From an uncultured Micrococcales bacterium (GTDB lineage Bacteria; Actinomycetota; Actinomycetes; Actinomycetales; Microbacteriaceae), in contig CAIKYE010000217.1 of assembly GCA_903831585.1 (NCBI GenBank), positions 1-5,542 of the forward strand: a stretch of DNA of 5,542 nt. The letters run 5' to 3'. The translations under genes were made by a program, and so were the position numbers. The notes under the pieces are model-generated. The model was not told the origin of the DNA. It made no database searches and saw nothing but the letters and a program-made list of their open reading frames with translations. Of this stretch, positions 1 through 5,542 are shown piece after piece. Positions within the stretch are counted from its first letter, which is position 1. Each line of letters begins with the position of its first letter.

Positions 1-1083
1 CCACCCGGTGACCTCAGCGTTTGGAATACACCGGAGTTTCAGCCGACCCTGATTGACGGTCGAATTTACGGCAGGGGAGCGGCCGATGATAAGGCTGGAA
101 TCGTCACGCACTTGACTGCAATCAAAACCCTTGTCGAAACTTTGGGAAACGACTTCGAGGTTGGCATTAGCGTTTTCATCGAAGGCGAAGAAGAAGCTGG
201 TTCTCCAACCTTCCGCAATTTTCTCGATGAAAATCGAGACGTGCTGGCGGCAGACGTCATCATTGTGGCAGATTCGGCCAACTGGACGACCACAGTTCCA
301 GCGCTCACCACAACCCTGAGAGGTTTGGTTTCGCAGGTTGTCGAGGTGCAAACCCTCGACCACGCGGTTCATTCGGGAATGTTTGGCGGCGCTGTTCCGG
401 ATGCCATGACAGCAACACTGAGACTCTTGGCCAGCCTGCACGACGAAGTTGGAGACGTCGCGGTTGCCGGCTTACACGCAAGCAAAGCGGCTGATCTCGA
501 CTTCACAGAACAACAGCTGCGCATTGACTCAGGTTTGCTCGATGGCGTTTCAACAATCGGTACCGGTTCGATTCTCGATCGCATGTGGACCAAACCATCG
601 ATTACGGTCATCGGTATAGACGCAATGTCGGTGCCGATGTCATCGAACACCCTGTTGCCATCGGTCAAGTCAAAAATCAGCATGCGAATAGCGCCCGGCC
701 AAGATCCGCAAGAGGCTCTTGCACTGCTTCGAAAGCATCTCGAACAGCACGTTCCCTTTGGGGCCAAGTTGACCTATGGCGAGGTTGAACTCGGCAAGCC
801 TTTTGAGGCAAATTCAGCCGGTTGGGCTAAGAAGCTTGCCGAACTTAGTTTGTCTGCAGCTTTTGGCAACGAAAGCGTCGATATTGGCATCGGCGGCTCA
901 ATTCCTTTCATCGCAGACCTACTCGAGGTCTTTCCGTCGGCCCAAATCTTGGTCACGGGCGTTGAAGATGCCGACTCTAGGGCGCACAGCCCCAACGAGT
1001 CAGTTCACGTAGACACCTTGCGCGGAGCTATGGTTGCCGAAAGTCTTTTTCTCATCAAAGGGAATGACCTTAGGGTCAACTAG
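1..1083 (+). CDS. M20-family metallopeptidase / dipeptidase, C-terminal part (5' end outside window)
   Basis: A zinc-dependent M20 peptidase, probably a cytoplasmic dipeptidase or related amidohydrolase. The frame is open from base 1 and gives 360 residues, so the start codon and the first metal-binding motif (His-x-Asp, expected just before the opening PPGD) lie off the left edge. Visible family signatures, in partial-peptide numbering, are GRGAADDKAG (about 24-33, with the metal-bridging Asp at 29), EGEEEAGS (about 61-68, general-base and metal-ligand Glu pair), a further ligand Asp in VADSANW (about 91), the lid/dimerisation-domain His in HSGMFGG (about 124), the GGSIP loop (about 298-302), and the final ligand His in HSPNESVH (about 329). 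No key residue is missing from the visible part. The TTG at 112 is internal, because conserved sequence runs through it. The substrate cannot be told from sequence. The gene ends 41 bp before the Fe-S carrier gene, which appears to have its own promoter. Confidence 0.93.
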   Translation, partial: PPGDLSVWNTPEFQPTLIDGRIYGRGAADDKAGIVTHLTAIKTLVETLGNDFEVGISVFIEGEEEAGSPTFRNFLDENRDVLAADVIIVADSANWTTTVPALTTTLRGLVSQVVEVQTLDHAVHSGMFGGAVPDAMTATLRLLASLHDEVGDVAVAGLHASKAADLDFTEQQLRIDSGLLDGVSTIGTGSILDRMWTKPSITVIGIDAMSVPMSSNTLLPSVKSKISMRIAPGQDPQEALALLRKHLEQHVPFGAKLTYGEVELGKPFEANSAGWAKKLAELSLSAAFGNESVDIGIGGSIPFIADLLEVFPSAQILVTGVEDADSRAHSPNESVHVDTLRGAMVAESLFLIKGNDLRVN

Positions 1084-1093
1084 GTTCTAGAAT
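1064..1093 (+). promoter_or_regulatory. Possible sigma-70-type promoter for the erpA-like gene
   Basis: A -35-like ATGACC (1064-1069) and a -10-like TAGAAT (1088-1093) are separated by 18 bp, matching the TTGACA and TATAAT consensus at 4 of 6 and 5 of 6 positions. Transcription would start near 1100, giving a leader of about 25 bases that includes the ribosome binding site. It overlaps the end of the peptidase gene, so the Fe-S gene could be transcribed independently. This is a match by eye only. Confidence 0.4.
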
Positions 1094-1112
1094 TTAGACA
1101 GAAACGTCTTAT

Positions 1113-1120
1113 GAAGGAGA
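1113..1120 (+). promoter_or_regulatory. Strong ribosome binding site of the erpA-like gene
   Basis: GAAGGAGA is a near-perfect Shine-Dalgarno sequence, ending 4 bases before the ATG at 1125. It fixes that ATG as the start. Confidence 0.8.
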
Positions 1121-1124
1121 TTTC

Positions 1125-1469
1125 ATGTCAGACACGCTAAGCCACGAAGTAATGCTCACCGACATAGCTCGCGATCGCGTCAAGGCGCTGTTCCAGGCTC
1201 AGGGGCTCGCGGCCGATGTTCGCCTGCGCATCGAGGTAAAACTTGGCGGTTGCGCCGGTTTTCAATATGACCTCTTTCCCGATGAAGAACTCGCCGAGAC
1301 AGATCTAGTTCGCGATTTCGAAGGACTCGAGGTTGTCGTCGACCAAAAGAGCGCAAATTACCTCGTTGGAGCCACTATCGACTTCGAAGACACCATCATG
1401 AAGCAGGGTCTAACCATCGATAACCCGAACGCCACAGGCTCGTGCGCTTGCGGTAGTTCTTTTAACTAA
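1125..1469 (+). CDS. erpA: ErpA/HesB/IscA-type iron-sulfur cluster insertion (A-type carrier) protein
   Basis: A small cytoplasmic A-type carrier (114 residues, usual family length) that accepts Fe-S clusters from the assembly machinery and hands them to apo-proteins. The three diagnostic cysteines are present: Cys43 in the GGCAGFQY motif, and Cys107 and Cys109 in the C-terminal SCACGSSF motif. The family's FxDP-type central region is replaced by VDQKSANYLVGATIDF (about 72-87), which fits the HesB fold. The ATG has a strong Shine-Dalgarno sequence. A hesB-type gene just upstream of ctaC is a common actinobacterial arrangement, and the likely benefit is supply of clusters to respiratory enzymes such as the Rieske subunit, which is inference. 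A terminator separates it from ctaC, so the two are neighbours rather than one clear operon. Members of this family (ErpA, SufA, IscA) are hard to tell apart by sequence, so the symbol is a best guess. Confidence 0.9.
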   Translation: MSDTLSHEVMLTDIARDRVKALFQAQGLAADVRLRIEVKLGGCAGFQYDLFPDEELAETDLVRDFEGLEVVVDQKSANYLVGATIDFEDTIMKQGLTIDNPNATGSCACGSSFN

Positions 1470-1481
1470 ATTTCTCGGATG

Positions 1482-1514
1482 TCCGGTCTCTGATTGAGGC
1501 CGGATTTCTGCTTT
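1482..1514 (+). terminator. Rho-independent terminator after the erpA-like gene
   Basis: A 9-bp stem (TCCGGTCTC, 1482-1490, with GAGGCCGGA, 1496-1504, including one G-U pair) closes a 5-base loop, TGATT. It is followed by a T-rich stretch (TTTCTGCTTT). It begins 12 bases after the stop codon, so it should end the upstream transcript before ctaC. Confidence 0.75.
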
Positions 1515-1535
1515 AACCTGCGAATTTTCGGCGTT

Positions 1536-1553
1536 TTCAGCCCGTTCAGCCCG
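1536..1553 (+). repeat. Perfect tandem 9-bp repeat in the ctaC upstream region
   Basis: TTCAGCCCG occurs twice back to back (1536-1544 and 1545-1553). A shorter, weaker relative, TTCGGCG, lies just before at 1527-1533. The pair lies between the erpA terminator and a -10-like box at 1564, where an operator could sit. No known regulator site is recognised. Confidence 0.6.
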
Positions 1554-1563
1554 ACTCGAAGCG

Positions 1564-1569
1564 TAGGAT
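1564..1569 (+). promoter_or_regulatory. Weak -10-like box for the ctaCDF operon
   Basis: TAGGAT, in the AT-rich stretch TAGGATAAATAAG, is the best -10 candidate between the upstream terminator and ctaC. No convincing -35 is found at 16-18 bp; the tandem 9-mers occupy that region. A promoter is expected here because the preceding gene is terminated, but its exact position is uncertain. An activator-dependent promoter would fit the missing -35. Confidence 0.25.
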
Positions 1570-1604
1570 AAATAAGTAAGAGTTGTGCACCTGAAGGGTG
1601 AATT

Positions 1605-2459
1605 GTGCGTCGCAAAAATGGGTTCAGATGGACCGCCTTGCCTTTGGCAGCCACCCTCATATTGGTACTAACCGGTTGTTCATCCTACGAATTCTCGAGG
1701 GGATTCCTGCCGGGTGAGCCTGGCGTAACCAACCACACCGACATGATCGTCAACTTCTGGAACGGTTCTTGGATTGTTCTATGGGCGGTTGGGCTTAATG
1801 CCTGGGGACTCATGTTCTATGCGGTAATCGTCTACCGTCGCCGCAAGGGCGATAGCTCGTTGCCAGAGCAGATGCGCTATAACAACCCAATCGAAGCTCT
1901 CTTTACCGTGGTTCCACTGGTCATGGTCATCGGTTTCTTCGCTTTTACGGCAGATACGATGGCAAAAATCGAGCAGCCGGTTGATTCAGAATTGCACGTT
2001 CAGGTAATCGGAAAGCAGTGGAGCTGGGACTTCAACTACACAGACAACATGGTTTACGAAACCGGTGTGCAGGCTCAGTTCGACGGCCAACTCGGAAGCG
2101 AAGCGGCTCTGCCGACTCTCTACCTACCGGTCAACACCTCGGTAGAGATCGAACTCACTTCTCGTGATGTGGTGCACTCTTTCTGGGTTATCGACTTCTT
2201 GTATAAGAAAGACACCTTCCCGGGCAAGAGCAACTTCATGTACGTTACCCCGCAACGAGAGGGCACCTATAAAGGCAAGTGTGCTGAACTTTGTGGCGAA
2301 TACCACTCGATGATGTTGTTCAACGTAAAGGTCGTTTCTCGAGCTGAGTTTGATACTCAGATGGCAGCACTTGCCGCGAAGGGCAACACCGGTTTGCTCG
2401 ATGAGACCTACAACAGAAACCAGAATCTGCCCGGTAGCGGCTCAGAGGGTAAGGGGTAA
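1605..2459 (+). CDS. ctaC: Cytochrome c oxidase (aa3) subunit II, lipoprotein
   Basis: Subunit II carries the binuclear CuA centre that takes electrons from the cytochrome c domain of the bc1 complex and passes them to haem a in CtaD. The start is GTG, with the Shine-Dalgarno GAAGG (1593-1597) 7 bases upstream. The first 25 residues are a signal peptide with a lipobox, LTGC, so Cys25 is the likely lipidation site. Two transmembrane helices follow (about 55-77 and 97-117), then the external cupredoxin domain. This has the aromatic QWSWDFNY patch (138-145) and all CuA ligands: His191, Cys226, Glu228 (backbone), Cys230, His234 and Met237 in the [12 protein letters not shown] motif. At 284 residues it is typical of actinobacterial CtaC. 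The stop codon is 5 bp before ctaD, so they are co-transcribed. Identification is secure. Confidence 0.97.
   Translation: MRRKNGFRWTALPLAATLILVLTGCSSYEFSRGFLPGEPGVTNHTDMIVNFWNGSWIVLWAVGLNAWGLMFYAVIVYRRRKGDSSLPEQMRYNNPIEALFTVVPLVMVIGFFAFTADTMAKIEQPVDSELHVQVIGKQWSWDFNYTDNMVYETGVQAQFDGQLGSEAALPTLYLPVNTSVEIELTSRDVVHSFWVIDFLYKKDTFPGKSNFMYVTPQREGTYKGKCAELCGEYHSMMLFNVKVVSRAEFDTQMAALAAKGNTGLLDETYNRNQNLPGSGSEGKG
2451..2456 (+). promoter_or_regulatory. Ribosome binding site of ctaD inside the ctaC 3' end
   Basis: AAGGGG lies in the last codons of ctaC, 8 bases before the ctaD ATG at 2465. It supports that start and suggests translational coupling between the two genes. Confidence 0.65.
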
Positions 2460-2464
2460 GGGCG

Positions 2465-4138
2465 ATGGCAACTGCAACCAAGACAGCACCGTCTGCTTCA
2501 ATGCAGAAGAAGTCAAAGGGAAGAATCGTCGTTGACTGGCTGACCACAACCGACCACAAGAAAATCGGTTACCTCTACCTGATTACATCTTTCGTTTACT
2601 TTCTAATCGGTGGCGTGATGGCCTTGGTCATCCGTGCGCAATTGGCAGCACCCGGCCTAGACATTGTGCAGACCAAAGAGCAGTACAACCAGCTGTTCAC
2701 AATGCACGGCACAATCATGCTGCTCATGTTTGCTACACCTTTGTTCGCGGCTTTTGCAAACATCTTGATGCCGGTTCAAATTGGTGCTCCCGACGTTGCC
2801 TTCCCACGTTTGAACGCAATCGCCTACTGGTTCTATTTCTTTGGCTCTTTCATTGCGGTAGCAGGTTTCTTCACACCACAGGGTGCTGCCAGCTTCGGTT
2901 GGTTTGCTTACGCACCGCTTTCAAGCACTACGTTCTCACCGGGACTCGGAGGAGACCTGTGGGTCTTTGGACTAGCGCTTAGCGGTTTCGGAACCATCAT
3001 GGGTGGTGTCAACTTCATCACCACAATCCTGACCATGCGCGCACCTGGCATGACCATGTTCCGCATGCCGATCTTTACCTGGAACACGCTGGTTACTTCG
3101 ATTCTTGTCATCATGTGTTTCCCACCGCTAGCCGCTGCGCTGTTTGCACTTGGAGCCGACCGTCGTTTTGGCGCACACATTTTTGACCCTGAAAACGGTG
3201 GCCCGATGCTCTGGCAGCACCTGTTCTGGTTCTTCGGGCATCCCGAGGTTTACATTCTTGCGCTGCCGTTCTTCGGCATTGTCTCGGAGATTTTCCCTGT
3301 ATTCAGCCGCAAACCGGTATTCGGCTATAAGACTTTGGTTTTTGCGACCATTGCAATCGCCGCGCTATCGATGACCGTGTGGGCTCACCACATGTATGTC
3401 ACCGGTGGAGTTTTGCTTCCATTCTTCGCATTCACAACGATGCTGATTGCAGTGCCAACCGGTGTGAAGGTCTTTAACTGGATAGGCACGATGTGGAAGG
3501 GTTCAATCACCTACGAGACACCCATGCTCTACTCGCTCGGTTTCTTGACCACGTTTATCTTCGGCGGCCTCACCGGTGTAATCCTGGCCTCGCCAACACT
3601 CGACTTTCACCTAAGTGATAGCTACTTCGTTGTCGCTCACTTTCACTACGTAGTCTTCGGAACCGTGGTCTTCGCTATGTTTGCCGGAATATTCTTCTGG
3701 TACCCAAAGATGACTGGCAAGATGTTGAACGAACGGCTTGGAAAGATCCAGTTCTGGTTGCTCTTCATTGGCTTCCACGCAACCTTCCTGATTCAGCACT
3801 GGCTTGGCGTTATCGGAATGCCGAGACGATATGCGACTTACCTGCCTGAAGATGGATTCGAGTGGATGAACTTCGTTTCGACACTCGGATCAGCGCTGCT
3901 TGCGATTTCGATGTTGCCATTCCTTTGGAACGTCTACATCACAGCCAAGCGCGGCGTGAAGACAACCCTCAATGACCCTTGGGGTTATGGCCGCTCTCTC
4001 GAGTGGGCAACCGAGTCACCATTCCCTCGCCACAACTTCACGTCAATGCCGAGGGTTCGCTCAGAGTCACCAGCATTCGACCTGAACCACCCGGAGCACG
4101 CGGCACCAGAGGCTAAGAGCGAAAAGAAGAAGGGCTAG
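2465..4138 (+). CDS. ctaD: Cytochrome c oxidase (aa3) subunit I
   Basis: The catalytic subunit of the terminal oxidase: it reduces O2 to water at the haem a3-CuB site and pumps protons. The protein has 557 residues and about 12 membrane helices. Ligands are all present: His81 (haem a, in MHGTIML), His259 with the cross-linked Tyr263 (CuB, GHPEVYIL), His308-His309 (CuB, AHHMYV), His392 (haem a3) and His394 (haem a, HFHYV). Proton-channel residues mark an A1-type oxidase: Asn99 and Asp110 (D-channel, IGAPD), Glu261 (after His259-Pro) and Lys335 (K-channel, PTGVKVF). The C-terminal tail from about 525 is hydrophilic, ends in SEKKKG and should be cytoplasmic. It sits between ctaC (5-bp gap) and ctaF (6-bp gap) in one operon. 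Haem a biogenesis genes are not in the window. Confidence 0.98.
   Translation: MATATKTAPSASMQKKSKGRIVVDWLTTTDHKKIGYLYLITSFVYFLIGGVMALVIRAQLAAPGLDIVQTKEQYNQLFTMHGTIMLLMFATPLFAAFANILMPVQIGAPDVAFPRLNAIAYWFYFFGSFIAVAGFFTPQGAASFGWFAYAPLSSTTFSPGLGGDLWVFGLALSGFGTIMGGVNFITTILTMRAPGMTMFRMPIFTWNTLVTSILVIMCFPPLAAALFALGADRRFGAHIFDPENGGPMLWQHLFWFFGHPEVYILALPFFGIVSEIFPVFSRKPVFGYKTLVFATIAIAALSMTVWAHHMYVTGGVLLPFFAFTTMLIAVPTGVKVFNWIGTMWKGSITYETPMLYSLGFLTTFIFGGLTGVILASPTLDFHLSDSYFVVAHFHYVVFGTVVFAMFAGIFFWYPKMTGKMLNERLGKIQFWLLFIGFHATFLIQHWLGVIGMPRRYATYLPEDGFEWMNFVSTLGSALLAISMLPFLWNVYITAKRGVKTTLNDPWGYGRSLEWATESPFPRHNFTSMPRVRSESPAFDLNHPEHAAPEAKSEKKKG
4129..4134 (+). promoter_or_regulatory. Ribosome binding site of ctaF inside the ctaD 3' end
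   Basis: GAAGGG in the last lysine and glycine codons of ctaD lies 10 bases before the ATG at 4145. It supports that start and coupled translation. Confidence 0.5.
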
Positions 4139-4144
4139 TCGACC

Positions 4145-4561
4145 ATGAAGTTCAATGCGCAGTTGATGTGGTTTCTAGCCGCCTTCTATGCCCTCGCATC
4201 AGGCGGCTACATCGTTTGGTATGCCAATAGTTACGGTGGCGCGTTTGAGCCAATCGGCTCGGCTGCTATTGCCATGCTTGCAATCATGGCTGCCTTTATA
4301 GGCTTCTATTTGCAGATGACACAGAAGCGCCAAGGCCCGGTCCCTGAAGACCGTCTAGACGCTCGAGTAGAAGACGGTGACTTCGAGATGGGATACTTCG
4401 CTCCTTGGAGCTGGTGGCCATTGTTTATGGGTCTGTTCGCGTCGGTGTGTTTTGCCGCTCTGGCGATTGGCTGGTGGATGTTCTTCATTGGCTTCCCGCT
4501 AGCGATCGTCGCTCTTATTGGTTTTGTGATGGAACGCAGCCGCGGACAAAACGCCCACTAG
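4145..4561 (+). CDS. ctaF: Actinobacterial cytochrome c oxidase subunit IV (CtaF)
   Basis: The small actinobacteria-specific fourth subunit of the aa3 oxidase, an integral membrane protein that belongs to the oxidase in the bc1-aa3 supercomplex. Its 138 residues match the family's usual length of about 140. Four hydrophobic segments are visible (about 7-27, 36-57, 90-111 and 113-129). The acidic loop between helices 2 and 3 carries the family pattern PEDRLDARVEDGDFEMGYF (67-85) followed by PWSWWPL (87-93). It has no metal ligands, as expected for a structural subunit. It is the last gene of the ctaC-ctaD-ctaF operon, 6 bp after ctaD and followed by a strong terminator. Its position next to ctaD and the loop motif make the identification secure. 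Confidence 0.93.
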   Translation: MKFNAQLMWFLAAFYALASGGYIVWYANSYGGAFEPIGSAAIAMLAIMAAFIGFYLQMTQKRQGPVPEDRLDARVEDGDFEMGYFAPWSWWPLFMGLFASVCFAALAIGWWMFFIGFPLAIVALIGFVMERSRGQNAH

Positions 4562-4575
4562 TCAGAACTAGATTG

Positions 4576-4606
4576 ATCCCGCTGGTGTGAACCGGCGGGA
4601 TTTTCT
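4576..4606 (+). terminator. Rho-independent terminator of the ctaCDF operon
   Basis: An 11-bp stem (4576-4586 with 4591-4601, one G-U pair) closes a GTGA tetraloop and is followed by TTTCT. It begins 15 bases after the ctaF stop. Its T-tract runs into the stop codon of the converging minus-strand gene. On the minus strand the same hairpin has only a poor T-run, so it acts mainly on the cta transcript. Confidence 0.85.
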
Positions 4607-4952
4607 ATTCCAGGTTGGTATCTGCCCAAATCACAATTGCGTCGTGGTGAAACTTGGCTAGGCCTGGGTTCACTGCTTCGTATGAGTCGCGATAGGGCGA
4701 GGGGAGCAGGTAGCCCTGTGCCAATGCCTTGTAGGTGGCTCTTGTCGGTGCCCAGAATTGTGAACAGAACTCGTAGTGCTGCCGCACAAGCTCTTGCACA
4801 CGGTCGTCAGAAACCGGCACGGCCTCGATCTGTGCTTGCTTGAAAGCGTTTGTGATTGCGCTGAACGCTGATGTGAACTGTGAGTTTTGTTCTGCCGAGT
4901 AATTGCTGGGATAGGCAGATGCGTGGTTGGCTGCCGGGTCCAGTTCTCTCAT
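4605..4952 (-). CDS. Stand-alone TipAS-like domain protein
   Basis: A 115-residue soluble, mostly helical protein whose C-terminal half resembles the TipAS/AlbA drug-binding domain, the effector part of MerR-type regulators such as TipA. Family-like features are a His-Tyr pair in VRQHYEF (56-62), SQFWAPTRATYKALAQGYL (64-82; related proteins have FYxCS...H/Y..LA..Y), and YRDSYEAVNPGLAKFHHDAI (87-106). There is no DNA-binding domain, so it is not a regulator by itself; stand-alone members have been linked to binding of peptide antibiotics, which is only a possible role here. The start was set at the ATG at 4952-4950. The frame can extend to a TTG at 4994, but that codon lies in the loop of the qcrB terminator. 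No good Shine-Dalgarno sequence precedes the ATG, and a TATGCT box 6 bases upstream could mean a leaderless message. It is convergent with ctaF and downstream of qcrB. Assignment rests on motif resemblance by eye. Confidence 0.65.
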   Translation of the reverse strand: MRELDPAANHASAYPSNYSAEQNSQFTSAFSAITNAFKQAQIEAVPVSDDRVQELVRQHYEFCSQFWAPTRATYKALAQGYLLPSPYRDSYEAVNPGLAKFHHDAIVIWADTNLE

Positions 4953-4958
4953 GCATTC

Positions 4959-4964
4959 AGCATA
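4959..4964 (-). promoter_or_regulatory. Possible -10 box of the TipAS-like gene (leaderless start)
   Basis: TATGCT on the minus strand ends 6 bases before the chosen ATG. That is the spacing expected if transcription begins at the start codon. No -35 is seen at the usual distance. A promoter is expected here because a terminator separates this gene from qcrB. Confidence 0.3.
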
Positions 4965-4974
4965 AATCAGCCCC

Positions 4975-5006
4975 AATGAGAAATGCCCCGCCAAATTGAC
5001 GGGGCA
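4975..5006 (-). terminator. Rho-independent terminator after qcrB
   Basis: On the minus strand, TGCCCCG (5006-5000) pairs perfectly with CGGGGCA (4990-4984) around a 9-base loop, followed by TTTCTCATT. It starts 12 bases after the qcrB stop codon and separates it from the TipAS-like gene. Confidence 0.75.
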
Positions 5007-5018
5007 GACTCTATTTGC

Positions 5019-5542
5019 TTACTTCTTCTTTGGCGCTGCCTTCTTAGCCGCAGGCTTTTTGGCAGCTGGCTTCTTTGCGGTTTTCTTAGCAACTGCTCTT
5101 TTAGCGACTGGCTTTTTAGCCACTGACTTCTTGGCAGTGCTTTTCTTTGCAGCTGGCTTCTTGGCTGCCGGCGCTGCTTCGATCGCAGGAGCGTGATCGT
5201 GAATGGCCTCATCGAGTTCGAGCTGGTCAACCGGTGCGACCCGGTCTTGAAAGTAGAACTTTGAGAATGACGCGCGAACACGGGCCTTCACAGTAATCTT
5301 TCCATCCTCGTTTGGTCGGGCAAGGGTTGGCTGATATGACTTGAAATCAACCAGCTTGTACATCTCGAACTTGTCGAGAGGCTCGTGAACTTCGACGAAC
5401 TCACCGTGCGGCAGTCGAATGATTCGGCCCGACTCGCGACCGTGCAAGACGATTTCACGATCCTTGCGCTGCAGAGCCAGAGCAATTCTCTTGGTAACCC
5501 AGAATGCTGCAATCGGTGCGACTATCAACAAGATTTGCATGC
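5019..5542 (-). CDS. qcrB: Cytochrome bc1 complex cytochrome b subunit (QcrB), C-terminal end with Lys/Ala-rich tail (5' part outside window)
   Basis: The last 173 complete residues of the membrane subunit that oxidises menaquinol in the bc1 complex. The full protein is usually near 540 residues, so most of it, including the haem b ligands, is beyond the right edge. The visible part opens in the last transmembrane helix (ILLIVAPIAAFWVTKRIAL, 3-21), then has the conserved cytoplasmic stretch LQRKDREIVLHGRESG (23-38) and RLPHGEFVEVHEPL (42-55). A region with SFSKFYFQDRVAPV (91-104) follows. An acidic patch (109-121) leads into a 52-residue Lys/Ala/Pro tail (122-173) that the family does not normally carry. 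The Met at 5540 lies inside a membrane helix and is not taken as the start. By usual order, ctaE, qcrC and qcrA should lie upstream off the edge. The gene converges on the cta operon. Confidence 0.9.
   Translation of the reverse strand, partial: MQILLIVAPIAAFWVTKRIALALQRKDREIVLHGRESGRIIRLPHGEFVEVHEPLDKFEMYKLVDFKSYQPTLARPNEDGKITVKARVRASFSKFYFQDRVAPVDQLELDEAIHDHAPAIEAAPAAKKPAAKKSTAKKSVAKKPVAKRAVAKKTAKKPAAKKPAAKKAAPKKK
5022..5177 (-). repeat. Degenerate AKKPA/AKKx repeat encoding the basic QcrB tail
   Basis: This stretch encodes 52 residues built from imperfect 4-5-residue units (AAKKP, AAKKS, TAKKS, VAKKP, VAKRA and similar). By count it has 20 Lys, 1 Arg and no acidic residue, and it ends in KKK. 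Lysine pairs are written with both AAA and AAG codons in varied order, so the repeat is better kept at protein than at DNA level. The composition is like histone H1 and the C-terminal tails of actinobacterial HupB. Confidence 0.85.

Noticed and set aside
369..767. 132-codon minus-strand frame inside the peptidase gene
   Set aside because: It lies antisense to well-conserved M20 sequence, has no recognisable domain and no ribosome binding site.
112..1083. Peptidase starting at the TTG at 112
   Set aside because: Conserved M20 motif sequence (GRGAADDKAG) lies upstream in the same open frame, so the gene begins off the left edge.
1583..1607. TTGTGC repeats and a short CACC/GGTG hairpin around the ctaC ribosome binding site as a riboswitch or thermosensor
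   Set aside because: The stem is only 4 bp and the repeat 6 bp; both are expected by chance and match no known riboswitch.
4996..5196. Plus-strand frame encoding a hydrophobic Phe/Ala/Leu repeat protein
   Set aside because: It is the exact antisense of the Lys/Ala tail of QcrB (AAG/GCC read backwards give CTT/GGC), with no ribosome binding site. The apparent membrane protein is a composition artefact.
5019..5540. A stand-alone small histone-like membrane protein starting at the ATG at 5540
   Set aside because: The residues after this Met form the final helix and the conserved cytoplasmic stretch of QcrB, and the window ends 2 bases later, so this is the tail end of a longer gene.
1..5542. 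Search for CRISPR arrays, tRNA/rRNA genes, insertion sequences, phage or defence genes
   Set aside because: No spaced repeats, tRNA-like folds, transposase motifs or terminal inverted repeats were seen, and the genes fill almost the whole window with ordinary housekeeping functions.

Overview
The window comes from a Gram-positive actinomycete, most likely Microbacteriaceae. The grounds are an actinobacterial-type aa3 oxidase cluster (lipoprotein CtaC, CtaD and the actinobacteria-specific CtaF), an erpA/hesB-type gene just upstream of ctaC, and a QcrB C-terminus of the actinobacterial type. Base composition looks close to balanced by eye, low for that family. It would suit the small freshwater 'Luna' lineages (Rhodoluna/Aquiluna), but that placement is inference. 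Nothing points to a plasmid, phage or genomic island.

Layout. Bases 1-1083 (+) hold the C-terminal part of an M20-family metallopeptidase/dipeptidase whose start lies off the left edge. A short gap with a plausible promoter leads to an ErpA/HesB-type Fe-S carrier gene (1125-1469, +), closed by a rho-independent terminator. A 135-bp gap holding that terminator and a perfect tandem 9-bp repeat precedes the operon ctaC-ctaD-ctaF (1605-4561, +), whose genes are only 5-6 bp apart. A strong hairpin terminator follows ctaF. On the minus strand, converging on it, are a small stand-alone TipAS-like protein (4605-4952) and the 3' end of qcrB (5019-5542), separated by a second terminator.

Function. ctaC, ctaD and ctaF encode three subunits of cytochrome aa3 oxidase. 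qcrB encodes the cytochrome b subunit of the bc1 complex. In actinobacteria these two complexes form one bc1-aa3 supercomplex that passes electrons from menaquinol to oxygen. ctaE, qcrC and qcrA are not in the window and probably lie beyond the right edge, upstream of qcrB on the minus strand. All visible Cu and haem ligands and proton-channel residues are intact, so the oxidase looks functional.

The most unusual item is a 52-residue Lys/Ala/Pro tail at the C-terminus of QcrB, resembling histone H1 or the HupB tail, on a membrane respiratory subunit. Secondary points are the lone TipAS-like domain between the two respiratory arms and the tandem 9-mer upstream of ctaC. I see no RNA genes, mobile elements, CRISPR arrays or clearly new multi-gene system.
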